NCBI GenBank assembly: GCA_003116975.1
Contig: BGKB01000278.1
Coordinates: forward strand, 1 to 64,000
Reading direction: 5' to 3'
DNA: 64,000 bases
From: Aurantiochytrium sp. KH105
Taxonomy: Eukaryota; Sar; Bigyra; Thraustochytrida; Thraustochytriidae
Part shown: piece by piece, positions 31,916 through 40,682 of the stretch
How positions within the stretch are numbered: the first letter of the stretch is position 1
Layout of the letters: every line of letters starts with the position of its first letter
Translations under genes and position numbers: made by a program
The notes under the pieces: model-generated
Database searches by the model: none
Seen by the model: the letters and a program-made list of their open reading frames with translations, nothing else
Told to the model about the DNA's origin: nothing

Positions 31916-32800
31916 ATGGCAGCGTCAGAGCTGGCGCGGCTGCGGCTGGTAAGCTACAATGTGAAGCGCTTCATGGGGGCGGACGGCGAGTGCACGATCG
32001 AGGCCATTGGACGCGCGCTGGCCAACAAACTTGAGCCCACCGTGGTGTGCCTGAACGAAGTGGACATTCAGAAATGGCCAGACACCCTTGATCGCTTTGG
32101 CAAAGCGCTCGGCGCTTCTCACATCAAGTTCTTTGGACACGTCCGTGATGGAAATTATGGTAATGCGATCTGCTCGACGCTTCCTCTCGACGTGTGCAAG
32201 ACAACGCAGCTCGATGGAGGCTCGAGCGTCGAATTCAAAGGCAAGGTGCACCGCATTGTGCGTGGACTCCTGGTCTGTAGTGTCGATGGCAGTCCAGCAG
32301 GCCTACCTCGATTTATCGTGGCCAGTACACATCTTGATCATATGAACGAGGGCGAGCGACGAGTCCAATTGGCCCACGTACGGCGCGAGCTAGAGGCCCT
32401 TGGTTCTGCCCGCAACGAGCCTGTGGTACTTTGTGGCGACCTGAATGCGCTCAAGCGCGGCGACTATGAAGATCACCACTGGAAACATCTCGAGGATCGT
32501 CATCAAGAACGAGGCTGGGCGCCTCCTGCACATGGGTGTCTCGATGAGCTCGAGCATCACGGATTTGTGGATTGCTTTCACCACTTATCGCAAGAGTCGC
32601 CCACTGCAAGCGTGGAAAACCCTCTGTATCGTATTGATTATTGTTTTGCGCGCTCGTGCATGATGAGCCATCTCGAGCTACGCGACGCATTTGTTGCGCG
32701 AGAGGTGTGCGCCAGCGATCATTTCCCCATCGTGGTGGACTTTAGCCCCCGAAGTGGTCCAGACGATGACAGCGCAACAACCGACAAGAGCAACTTGTAA
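31916..32800 (+). CDS. Endonuclease/exonuclease/phosphatase (EEP) superfamily protein
   Basis: 294 residues from the ATG at 31916. All EEP motifs are present: SYNVKRF (metal-site Asn), CLNEVD (metal Glu), ASTHLDH (catalytic His), CGDLNAL (GDxN) and ASDHFP (terminal Asp-His). The fold covers DNase I, Ape1, TDP2, CCR4/Angel deadenylases, sphingomyelinases and inositol phosphatases, all Mg2+-dependent phosphoesterases. It has no extra domain, signal peptide or membrane segment, so it is probably cytosolic or nuclear. I cannot choose the substrate. Its short length and lack of an LRR argue against CCR4. Confidence 0.88.
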   Translation: MAASELARLRLVSYNVKRFMGADGECTIEAIGRALANKLEPTVVCLNEVDIQKWPDTLDRFGKALGASHIKFFGHVRDGNYGNAICSTLPLDVCKTTQLDGGSSVEFKGKVHRIVRGLLVCSVDGSPAGLPRFIVASTHLDHMNEGERRVQLAHVRRELEALGSARNEPVVLCGDLNALKRGDYEDHHWKHLEDRHQERGWAPPAHGCLDELEHHGFVDCFHHLSQESPTASVENPLYRIDYCFARSCMMSHLELRDAFVAREVCASDHFPIVVDFSPRSGPDDDSATTDKSNL

Positions 32801-33131
32801 AAACCTTTTCAAGGAGGAAAAAGTCTGGCGGATGGGAACAAGGGGACGACCTTGTAAAAAGAAATTCATCCTTGTCTCCAGAGAAAGAGGTATACTACTG
32901 TGGTCAGCCCACTTTCAATCAAGAATACGCGCATGAATCTAGGCTCGAATGATAACAACGAAAACGAAAGGCACATCTACAAATGTATGGAAAAGTCCCG
33001 TATGTAGTACGTTCACTTGTGAGAAAGAAGCGCACGCTATCGACGATCGGGTGCATGAGTGAAAAAAAAAGAAGTAAGAAGAGGTCGAGACAATGAACGA
33101 ATGTAAAAGAGGGAGGGTAAAAGACCAAAGC
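32801..33131. other. Convergent 3' interval, EEP/HECT
   Basis: 331 bp, AT-richer than its flanks; nothing beyond 3' ends is seen. Confidence 0.5.
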
Positions 33132-34460
33132 TTACTCCTCGGCAAAGCCGACCGCCTCCATACTCAAGGCCTTGAGTACATACGTCTTGAGAGCGGCCTT
33201 GTTCGGGTAAACGGGAAGGTCAATGCGGTTGAAGCAAGTGTGCGAACGCGGAAAGACACTCTTGTCGTAGGCGACAGAATCAATAGTGAAAAGCTTGAGA
33301 ACGCCCTCAGAACTCTGAAGGGCCTGAAAGCCCTGCACAGGGACGCGCGAGGTACCCGTAGCAAACTGGAGGAATTTGGCCCGTTGCTCCTGCGAGAATT
33401 CTTCAATGACTTCCCAGAACCACTGCACCACCTTGTGACGATCACCCTTGCTCTGGTACTCGCCGCGGTAGGCCGTATTCTTGCGCCAGTCATCGATATC
33501 GATATTGGGCAGGCCGCACATGAGAAGCTCAAGTTCTTGGTGGTCAAAGATGCTGATAAGATGTGCTGGCACGACCTCGTAAAACCCACGCAAAAGCATG
33601 GAGAGCTGAGGCGCAATGCGGTCAAAGAGAATAAATTTGACCAGGAGATGAAGGTACTGTTCACGGTTCTCATTGGTCACCTCGATATCAGCGCCACCAG
33701 GCTTGAGCTCCACGGACTGCGTCTCACCGAAAACGCGAGTCGCTGTCGTAAAGTCGAGGTACAAGTACTCGACGTCTTCGCACTCCTTGATGTCAATCAT
33801 ACTCTTGTAGACTACGGGATCGACAAATTCAATGTCAGCCTCGGTAATTGGAAATCCGAGCAAATGCTTGTACATTGGTCGCGTAAGATGTGCAGGAATG
33901 ATATGGCCGTCAAAAAGTGCCTTGCCCATGATGCGACCAAGGAAGAAAAAGTAGCGCATATGAAGCTCGTTGGCAATGCCCGAGCTCGGGTTGATGCTGT
34001 AGCAAATGTTGTCGACGCCAGAGTACTCAAAGAGACCAAAGTCTACGTTGAAAATAGAGTCTGTGACGAGCTCAAAGAACTCGCGGGCGACACCACCTGC
34101 ATCGAGTCCAGGCTCTTGCAGGAATTCGAAGCGGAAGTGACGACGCATGTGCTCGGGATCGAGCTTGTTCAAATTCGTAAAGGCATCGCGCAAGAGCTCC
34201 CGACGGCGCACTTTGACCTGGACATGGCCGTCCTCCCAAGGAGTCTTCATGTCCTTCATTTGGGAGCGGAACCACTCAAGCTTGTCCTTGAACGGCTGCG
34301 TGCTCATGTGAACGAGCGTACTGGCGTTCATGGGACGCGGTGGGAGCCCCGGGTCAAGCTCGAAGCGACTCGCGGGAATCCAGTCGAGCGAATGGTCCGG
34401 CAAGACTTCGCGCACATAGCCGTCATCGTAAAGACCATCGTACCAGACGGCGGTGATGAG
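33132..34460 (-). CDS. HECT-type E3 ubiquitin ligase, 5' end lost in assembly gap
   Basis: The visible 442 codons run from the gap at 34461 to the stop and contain a complete NEDD4-like HECT domain: N-lobe (GGVAREFFELVTDSIF, SGIANELHMRYFFFLGR), hinge, and C-lobe with SHTCFNRIDLP; the catalytic Cys codon is at 33234-33236. The C-terminal residue set (EAVGFAEE) resembles the NEDD4 group. HECT ligases pass ubiquitin from an E2 via this Cys. Just before the domain, AVWYDGLYDDGYVREV looks like part of a small SH3/Tudor-type beta fold rather than a WW domain, but most of it is in the gap. No ATG on the minus strand is evident for 350 bp right of the gap, so the start is unknown. Confidence 0.9.
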   Translation of the reverse strand, partial: LITAVWYDGLYDDGYVREVLPDHSLDWIPASRFELDPGLPPRPMNASTLVHMSTQPFKDKLEWFRSQMKDMKTPWEDGHVQVKVRRRELLRDAFTNLNKLDPEHMRRHFRFEFLQEPGLDAGGVAREFFELVTDSIFNVDFGLFEYSGVDNICYSINPSSGIANELHMRYFFFLGRIMGKALFDGHIIPAHLTRPMYKHLLGFPITEADIEFVDPVVYKSMIDIKECEDVEYLYLDFTTATRVFGETQSVELKPGGADIEVTNENREQYLHLLVKFILFDRIAPQLSMLLRGFYEVVPAHLISIFDHQELELLMCGLPNIDIDDWRKNTAYRGEYQSKGDRHKVVQWFWEVIEEFSQEQRAKFLQFATGTSRVPVQGFQALQSSEGVLKLFTIDSVAYDKSVFPRSHTCFNRIDLPVYPNKAALKTYVLKALSMEAVGFAEE

Positions 34461-34512
34461 NNNNNNNNNNNNNNNNNNNNNNNNNNNNNNNNNNNNNNNN
34501 NNNNNNNNNNNN
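34461..34512. other. Assembly gap, 52 N
   Basis: Unknown bases that interrupt the 5' part of the HECT ligase gene. The flank to the right is extremely GC-rich (poly-G/GGGGAC repeats), a likely cause of sequencing dropout. Confidence 1.
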
Positions 34513-35293
34513 CGTGCGCGCCCCCGGCGGGGGGCCCGGCGGCGGGGTGCCCCGGGTCCGCCCGGGCCGTGCCGCTCGCGCCCGGCCCCTGGTCCCCGCC
34601 GCGCCGGCCTGCGCGCGGGGCGGGGGGGGGGGGGGCGGGGACGGGGACGGGGACGGGGGCGGCGCCGCCGCGGCCCTGCGCGCGCGCTCGCTCGCTCGCC
34701 CGCTCGCGCGCCGTCGCCGCACAGCCTCGCCGCGCGCGCTCGCGTCTCGCGTCTGCCGCTCTTCTGCTTCGCTCTCCCTCCCTCTTTTTGTTTTCCTTCT
34801 TTCCTTCTTTCCTTCTTTCTTACTTACTTGCTTACTTTCTTTCTTTCGCTGCCAGAGATGCACTTGCGGCGGCCTTTGTGGCACTTGGCGCCGCACGCGG
34901 CGCAAGTGGGTTATACCGCGCAAGTGCGCACGTGCCCTTTTAGGTGGCTTGCTTGCTTGTTTGCTTGCTTGCTTGTTTTCAAGTTGGCGTGGCCGGTGGG
35001 AAAGGGTTCCTCTCTGTTGGCGAGTGAGTGCACACCGCCAATTTTGGACTTGGTTTGCTGGCAGGCTCAAGTGGGCTTGTTGGAGCAGACTTGCTTGAAA
35101 GAGGCGAGCAGTGACTTGCTTTATGACTCTCTGGTCTTGACTTTGTTTGCAGCACAGCACGGCCCCAGAGCTTGAGAGGGTTGATTAGGAAATGTACTGT
35201 AAGAAAGGAGGGTTGGTTCTATAAATATCGGCCAAACTGCTGATAACTCCGTCGGCATTGCACTCGTTATCAAGTATCAGTCACAAAATTCAT
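34513..35293. other. GC-extreme interval right of the gap
   Basis: From 34513 to 34760 the sequence is nearly all G/C with a G14 run and GGGGAC repeats, then a CTTT-rich tract at 34797-34850. It probably holds the HECT gene's 5' end or promoter and the 3' flank of the next gene. Confidence 0.4.
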
Positions 35294-36796
35294 TCAGTCG
35301 TCGCTGTCATCATCATCATCATCGTCGTCGTCGTCGTCGTCGTCATCATCCTCTTCATCATCGTCGTCGTCGTCGTCGTCGTCCTCATTAGCCGCCATAG
35401 CGGTTTCTCCCGCTCCAGAGCCTTTCCCACTCGTCGTAGATGTCGAAGACGCGGGACGTGACTGCGCAGCAAGCGCACGCGCCGCCGCAGCCTCTTCGCG
35501 AATACGCCGCAAATTCGTCTGGGCTCGCAAGGCTATAATGTAAAGCTCCGCAGCGGGTGGCCAAAAACGCTCCGAAACCTGCATGGCGATCTCTGCTTGC
35601 TGAGCACACGACGAGAACTCATAAGAGTGCAGTAGTCGGTTTGCAAGGGCCACGCGATATACTTTGTCCTTTGGGAGAAGCGCAACACTTCGTTCCAGGT
35701 ACATGATGGCTTCGCGGGAACTCAAAGCGTACGTTGCCATTTCCGAAAATGTCTCCGCATGCGGTAGCTGGATCAAACGCCGTTCTTCCGCCTCGTCTCC
35801 CGGTGCCTCTGAGGCAAGCTCTTCAAGCCGTATTCGAAGGGCACTTGAGGCAATGCAGCGGAAATCAAGGTCGCTCACAGCCTGACTCACCGATTCACTC
35901 TCGGCCTTGTATGCCTGAACCGCTCGATGCACCGTCAAGGGTTTAAGCATGACTGCAATCGGATGCGATGAGCGGCTGTAAGCGATCCCAGCTCTGGCGT
36001 CGTCCAGCCAATGATTTTCCATTTCGCGCATGTATGCGAGCGCCTTTTCAGCGCCAAGGAGCTCGTCAAAGACGTACTCAAAGATCAGAGGCTCGGAATC
36101 ATCACGCTCGCTCTGAAGGAGCTCAAAGGTTGCAAGAGCTTGCTGATCGAGGTGCTGCATTTGCTGTGCTGCAAAGCAAAGCTCGCAAAAACTCTCGAAT
36201 GACAGCAAGTCATCGCCTGTGCTCGACTTGAGCTGCTTACTTGCGTCGTGAAAGATTCGAGGCTCCAACAAGGGCATGAGAATGGGCGTCTTTCGCACAT
36301 AGGCCAGCGCCTTTTTGTTACGTTTCAGTGCTCGCCGAATCTCTTGCAATGACATGCTCCCGGCACGCTCTACATCCATGAGATCGAAGAGAGCTCGCAT
36401 GCTTACCTCGGGTGTTACTTTTTTGACGGGTTTTTCTTCCTTTTTGTCGCTGCTCGCTTTTCCCTTTGAGGTTTTCTTGGGGGATGAGGATGATGAGGAA
36501 CCATCCTTTTTGGACTTTTTCGACGACGGAGTCTTGGGCGTCTTGGGAGTTTTGGCCGATTTGGGTGTTTTGCTTGATTTGGCTGCGGCAGACTTGGGCC
36601 GGGACGATGCTGACGATTTGGGTCTCGATGAGGACGTTTTTGTCTTTACCGAAGTTGATCCCGAGCTGGCAGAAGCGTCTTTTTTCGTCTTGGAGGACGC
36701 CGCTCGCTTTTCCTCAGCTTGTTCGCCACGCACGGTCGCCTTTTTCACTTTCTTCTTCTTCTCCTTGTCCTTGTCCTTCTCACTTGTCGCCGCCAT
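35294..36796 (-). CDS. EF-hand protein with Lys/Ser-rich head, TPR-like region and poly-Asp tail
   Basis: 500 residues from the ATG at 36796. Residues 1-125 are a disordered Lys/Ser/Thr/Pro head (repeats of KTPK and SSRPKS), resembling histone H1-like or nucleolar tails. A single EF-hand-like helix-loop-helix follows (loop DVERAGSMSLQE at about 140-151, with acidic residues at positions 1, 3 and 12). Residues about 170-410 are helical, and the stretch REAIMYLERSVALLPKDK with its continuation is TPR-like. The C-terminus is Ala-rich and ends in about 25 Asp/Glu residues encoded by GAC/GAT repeats. A basic head plus acidic tail suggests a chaperone-like or nuclear protein, but the family is unknown to me. 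It diverges from the thiolase-like gene. Confidence 0.78.
   Translation of the reverse strand: MAATSEKDKDKEKKKKVKKATVRGEQAEEKRAASSKTKKDASASSGSTSVKTKTSSSRPKSSASSRPKSAAAKSSKTPKSAKTPKTPKTPSSKKSKKDGSSSSSSPKKTSKGKASSDKKEEKPVKKVTPEVSMRALFDLMDVERAGSMSLQEIRRALKRNKKALAYVRKTPILMPLLEPRIFHDASKQLKSSTGDDLLSFESFCELCFAAQQMQHLDQQALATFELLQSERDDSEPLIFEYVFDELLGAEKALAYMREMENHWLDDARAGIAYSRSSHPIAVMLKPLTVHRAVQAYKAESESVSQAVSDLDFRCIASSALRIRLEELASEAPGDEAEERRLIQLPHAETFSEMATYALSSREAIMYLERSVALLPKDKVYRVALANRLLHSYEFSSCAQQAEIAMQVSERFWPPAAELYIIALRAQTNLRRIREEAAAARALAAQSRPASSTSTTSGKGSGAGETAMAANEDDDDDDDDDEEDDDDDDDDDDDDDDDSDD
35299..35390. repeat. Coding GAC/GAT repeat (poly-Asp)
   Basis: ATC/GTC repeats on the plus strand, i.e. 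GAT/GAC codons on the minus strand, encode the acidic tail of the EF-hand protein. Codon mixing marks it as older than a pure microsatellite. Confidence 0.85.
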
Positions 36797-37511
36797 CTTG
36801 GTGGGATGGTTCCGGTTTAAGGACCCTCTCGATGGCTTTGCACGTCGCCGTCGATTTCGCTCGAGACCCACGCGCTGGTCTTGCTGGGCCTCGCCCGCGC
36901 GCTGTGTCTGTCCGTTGAGAGGGAATGCTTTGTATACCTATTGTGGTCATAAAAACAACGAGGTGGACATCAAAAACCACAAAGACCCACTCATGGCAAG
37001 CTGCGAGCAGTCGTTCCATCCACCGTCGTAGTTCGCTCTCTAGGCCAGACGTGTTCGCGATAAATTGGCGGATACAGCAGCAACAGCTCTTGAAGAGCAA
37101 GAATTCACCACGACACCTCTTCAAGATGACGATTTTGATTCCATTCCTTCCCACAGGCACTGGCAGAAACCATCCCAATTGCTTTCGTCTCGGCGCTTGA
37201 GAAAAGTCCTCAAACTACCTCGCTCATGATCTCATTGGTCGCAGAGAATCTTGCCAACGAGCCACTCTTGACTCTGGCCTTGCTCGTTCCTTCATCGGTC
37301 CCTACGAATGTAGTAGTAGTAGATAGATCACAAGTCGTCTTCGCACAAAGTGTCTCGGTGCGGTCAGTCCGAACGTGCATTTGTGGCACGAGGCAGCAGG
37401 GCGTGGCCCACCGCGCGCAAAGCCGCATCGACCAAGAGGGACGCATCGACAAAGAGGACGGGACGCGTCGCAGAAGAGCAGCGGTGGGACCCTCGCGCAA
37501 GGCAACGGACG
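36797..37511. promoter_or_regulatory. Divergent promoter interval, EF-hand and thiolase-like genes
   Basis: 715 bp head-to-head. A short GTA repeat lies near 37308-37320. The right-hand 160 bp is open in the thiolase frame but has no ATG. Confidence 0.45.
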
Positions 37512-38768
37512 ATGCCTCGTCTCGCGCAGACGGTGCGCGTGGTAGGATGCGGGGCGACGAAGCTTGGCAACAGGCTGGGACGGTCGGCGGGCTCGCTCAT
37601 GGCCGAGGCTGTCCAGGGCGCGCTGTCTTCGGCGCGGCTAGAACTCGATGACCTCGATGGACTTATTGCCGTGCCAAGTATGAGCGACCCGCACCTTATG
37701 GAGGCACACTACCTCGCCACCAAGATTGGTCTCCTGCCCAAGAAAAATTTCCTTGTTCGCACCATCGACACCGGCGGCGCAGGCCCCGTCACAGCTTTGC
37801 TGGAGGGTCGCCGGATGATTGAAGCAGAGAATTGCCAGGCTGTAGTCATTGCTGCTGGCGATGCCGTCTCCTCCCTGTCCACAGAGGAGTTCTTGCGCCG
37901 CGCTGACGCCGGCATTGGCTGCGATCGCCTCCCTTCTCCGGCCATCCCCAATGGCTACGGTCTGGTCACTGACTGGCACGCCAAGACATATGGCGTCACG
38001 CGCGAACAGCTTGCAAAGGTCCCTTGTCTCATGTCCCATCAGGCATCCAAGCATCCGCACGCCATCACGCGCCGAAGGTACACGGTTGAGGAGGTTCTCG
38101 AGTCCCCCCAAATCACGCCCCAACTCAATTTGCTCGAATGCGCTCGACGCATGGATGGTGCAGGGGCCATCATTGTGGCGTCATCGCGCTTTCTGGAGAA
38201 ACGTGGTTTGCTCAACAAGGGCAATCACGGCAACGGTGATGTCGTCATTCTCTCTGGCGGCGAGGCCTCCGGACCGCTCTCGCCGCCTGTTGTCATTGAT
38301 GAAACCATGTTCAGCTGCGAGCAGGCAGCACAATCAGCATACTATGAGGCTCAAGTTCGGCCGGACGAGATTGACTTTTTTGGACTTTATGACTGTTTTC
38401 CTATTTGCTTTTTGCGCGCGATTGAGGCGGTCGGCATCTGCCCCAAAGGCCAAGGCGGCCGATGGATCGACGAACAATATGAGCGCATTCTCGCTGACGA
38501 AAACTACGTTCTTCCTGTCAATACGCATGGCGGACTCTTGTCCTTTGGAGCTCCATGGGAAGCGCCTGCAATTTTTGCTGTCATCGAAGCCGTCCGCCAG
38601 CTCAATGGGGTCGCTGGTGCTCAGCAGGTTGCCGAGGATTGCCGTCGCGCACTGGTGTACGGAAACGGTGGCATTTTTAGCTCTTCGGCCGTTGCGATTC
38701 TTTCCAAGCCTATTCAGTTCAACAAAACGCAGGCAGCTGCTGGAGTTGCCTCGAGTCCCAAGCTGTAG
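37512..38768 (+). CDS. SCPx/Ltp2-like thiolase-fold protein lacking the nucleophilic Cys
   Basis: 418 residues from the ATG at 37512. The whole chain follows the SCP-x-type thiolase fold: VRVVGCGATKLG start, AVVIAAGDAVSS, RMDGAGAIIVAS, DFFGLYDCFPI, NTHGGLLSFGAP and the GNGGIFSSSAVAIL end block. The position of the thiolase nucleophile reads TIDTGGAGPVTALLEG, with no Cys, so ordinary thiolysis is unlikely. Bacterial Ltp2/DitF-type relatives without this Cys act as retro-aldolases or partners in steroid and acyl side-chain removal, usually with a DUF35 partner. The C-terminal SPKL resembles a PTS1 tail, pointing to peroxisomes. It is convergent with the NYN-KH gene, 161 bp between stops. Confidence 0.85.
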   Translation: MPRLAQTVRVVGCGATKLGNRLGRSAGSLMAEAVQGALSSARLELDDLDGLIAVPSMSDPHLMEAHYLATKIGLLPKKNFLVRTIDTGGAGPVTALLEGRRMIEAENCQAVVIAAGDAVSSLSTEEFLRRADAGIGCDRLPSPAIPNGYGLVTDWHAKTYGVTREQLAKVPCLMSHQASKHPHAITRRRYTVEEVLESPQITPQLNLLECARRMDGAGAIIVASSRFLEKRGLLNKGNHGNGDVVILSGGEASGPLSPPVVIDETMFSCEQAAQSAYYEAQVRPDEIDFFGLYDCFPICFLRAIEAVGICPKGQGGRWIDEQYERILADENYVLPVNTHGGLLSFGAPWEAPAIFAVIEAVRQLNGVAGAQQVAEDCRRALVYGNGGIFSSSAVAILSKPIQFNKTQAAAGVASSPKL

Positions 38769-38929
38769 TAGTAGTAAATGCCTCAAAAGTCGTACTTCGA
38801 GTTGCCTTGCATTATGCCCTGTTTTCTCTAGCGCTAGCGCTTGCGATGCTCTTTTTCCCACTTGTAAGAAAGTGATGAGACCAAGATTACTTTGGCGCCA
38901 CATTTGGTTCGATATCAGTCAGCCAGTTA

Positions 38930-40360
38930 TTATAACAGGTCATCGTGCATGTCGTCCATGTGATCGTCCTGCATCATGGAATCTCCGTGGCGTTGCCCTT
39001 GCTGCTGCTGCTGCTGCTGCAAATGAGCAAGTCTTTGCTCATATCCCGGAGCATTGTGATGTCCCATTCCGACCGGATCACCTTTGGCGACTTGGGATGG
39101 CTTGCTGTTAGTATCTTCATAGCGCGGCGCAGCATTGGGAGCGTCATTGCCTAGTTTGCGCAATGCAATTTCACGCATTTCGAGCACCGCCGCGCGAGCA
39201 CGGGCCCGAGCCGATTCGCTGCCTGCCAAAATAACACGAGCGTTGCCTGCTGCATCCACAACGGCGTCACGGATCTCCACAGAAGCGCCAGAATCTTTGC
39301 GGATTTCCTCGATCTTAGCACCACGCTTGCCAATAAGAAAACCCAAGCCTGCCTTGGGGAATTCAAGCGATTCTTGATCAGAAAGGGAAGTCACAGCAGG
39401 AATTGGCGGGGCAGGAGCAGCCTTCAGTTCCGGACTTGAGGCCATCATAACGTCCTGCTGTCCGTTCTGGTCTGAAAAAGAGAGGTTGCCATTTCTGTAT
39501 TGATCCCGGAGAGCACCAAGGTCCTGGGTTGGTGGAGGAGGAGGCAAGAGTTCGTGACGATGCTGTGCCACGGCGCTCGATCCGACAAGTTTGCCAGTTT
39601 GCCGGACAAAGTCTTCGAGACGCATGATGTGATCTGGGTTTGGCAAGAAAGAATCACGCACAAACATAAAGCCAATGCGCCGTGCCTCGATCCAGTCCGG
39701 GTCCAGGTTACGCTCTCTCCGATGATCCCGATACTTGTCATTGGAAACGAGGAAGCCATCAGTGCGAAAGCAATAGTCTAATATGTACAGGTCATCGTGC
39801 TCGCCGGAGGGCGATGCAAAGAGAGTTCCTTCCTGTGTGCAACGATAGCGACACAAGATTTTTTAGTCAGCCGAGACGTTCGTGCTTTGGTTCGGGAATT
39901 TGAGGTAGTCATACTCCTTACTATCGCTCAAAAGAAAAAGCGTCACCTCACGTACCTGTTGAAGTGCCTGCAAGCGCGCAAAGTCCTGGGCCTCCCAGTC
40001 AGGGTTGCCCCAGATGCCTTGGTCCTTGGTGTGGGTCCACCACGTGGGGCAAATAGCCACGGGCGAGACGCCATAGCTCTTGAAGAACTCGAGACACACC
40101 ACGAGACCTGAAACGGGGGGTCGCTGTGCAGCACGCGCAAAGTCTCCGCCGGCCACCGCCGTCGGCGAACAGCGACGCCGTCAGCACGCGGCCCCTGGCC
40201 TCCCCCTCCCCTCGCGGAGGCGCGCTGCCGCAAAACTTACGATGCCCGCGCCCGAGCGCGCCTGCGCCCAGCCGGGCTGCGCCTTGACGAAGGCCCAGCT
40301 CACGTTGGCCGCGTCGAGCACGATGGACAGCGGCTGCGCGGCGGCCGGGGCCCCGAGCAT
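38930..40360 (-). CDS. Regnase/ZC3H12-like NYN ribonuclease with KH domain, three exons
   Basis: Exons proposed at 40241-40360 (ATG 40360), 39956-40123 and 38930-39832; introns of 117 and 123 bp with GTAAGT/GTACGT donors and CACAG acceptors, all phase 0. The 396-residue product starts with the NYN/PIN-like RNase core: SIVLDAANV (metal Asp), VVCLEFFKSYGVSPVAI, GTLFASPSGEHDD, GFLVSNDKYRDH and FVRDSFLPNPDHIMRLEDFVR, which match Regnase-1/N4BP1/KHNYN enzymes block by block. A KH domain follows (about 250-320; GFLIGKRGAKIEEI), then a Gln run and an acidic tail. It should bind and cleave single-stranded or stem-loop RNA. Animal KHNYN/N4BP1 have KH before NYN; here the order is reversed. The choice of acceptor for exon 2 is set by frame. 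Confidence 0.85.
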
Positions 40361-40682
40361 CGCGCGGGAACGGGTCGCGCGCGCCTCGGCGAGAGCGGCC
40401 GGCACACCGCGGCCGAGGCAGGGCAAGGCAAGGCAATTCGGGAATGAATGAATGAATGAGTGAAGGAGTGAATGAACGGCTGAATGGCAGCGGGCCAGCC
40501 GCGCTCGAAGGCAAGCCAAACCTAGCCAAGGCCAGGCCAGGCGAGGCCCGGCGGGGCGACGAGCGCTCGAACGGACGCTCGCGAAGGGGAACGCAGAGCG
40601 TGCGCCCTCTTCGACTCGCGCGCTCGAGCGCAGGCCGTGCCGAGACCTGGCTGGTTGAGTGGTCAACGTGCGTCTGGGCGGG
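40361..40682. promoter_or_regulatory. Shared 322-bp bidirectional promoter, NYN-KH and tRNase Z
   Basis: The two start codons are only 322 bp apart. The interval includes a GAAT/GAGT tandem tract (40441-40472) and no coding signal. Two RNA nucleases are likely co-expressed from it. Confidence 0.6.

Noticed and set aside
33093-34943. 616-codon open frame antisense to the HECT ligase, running across the N gap
   Set aside because: It is a shadow of a conserved HECT domain on the other strand and runs into low-complexity G/C sequence.
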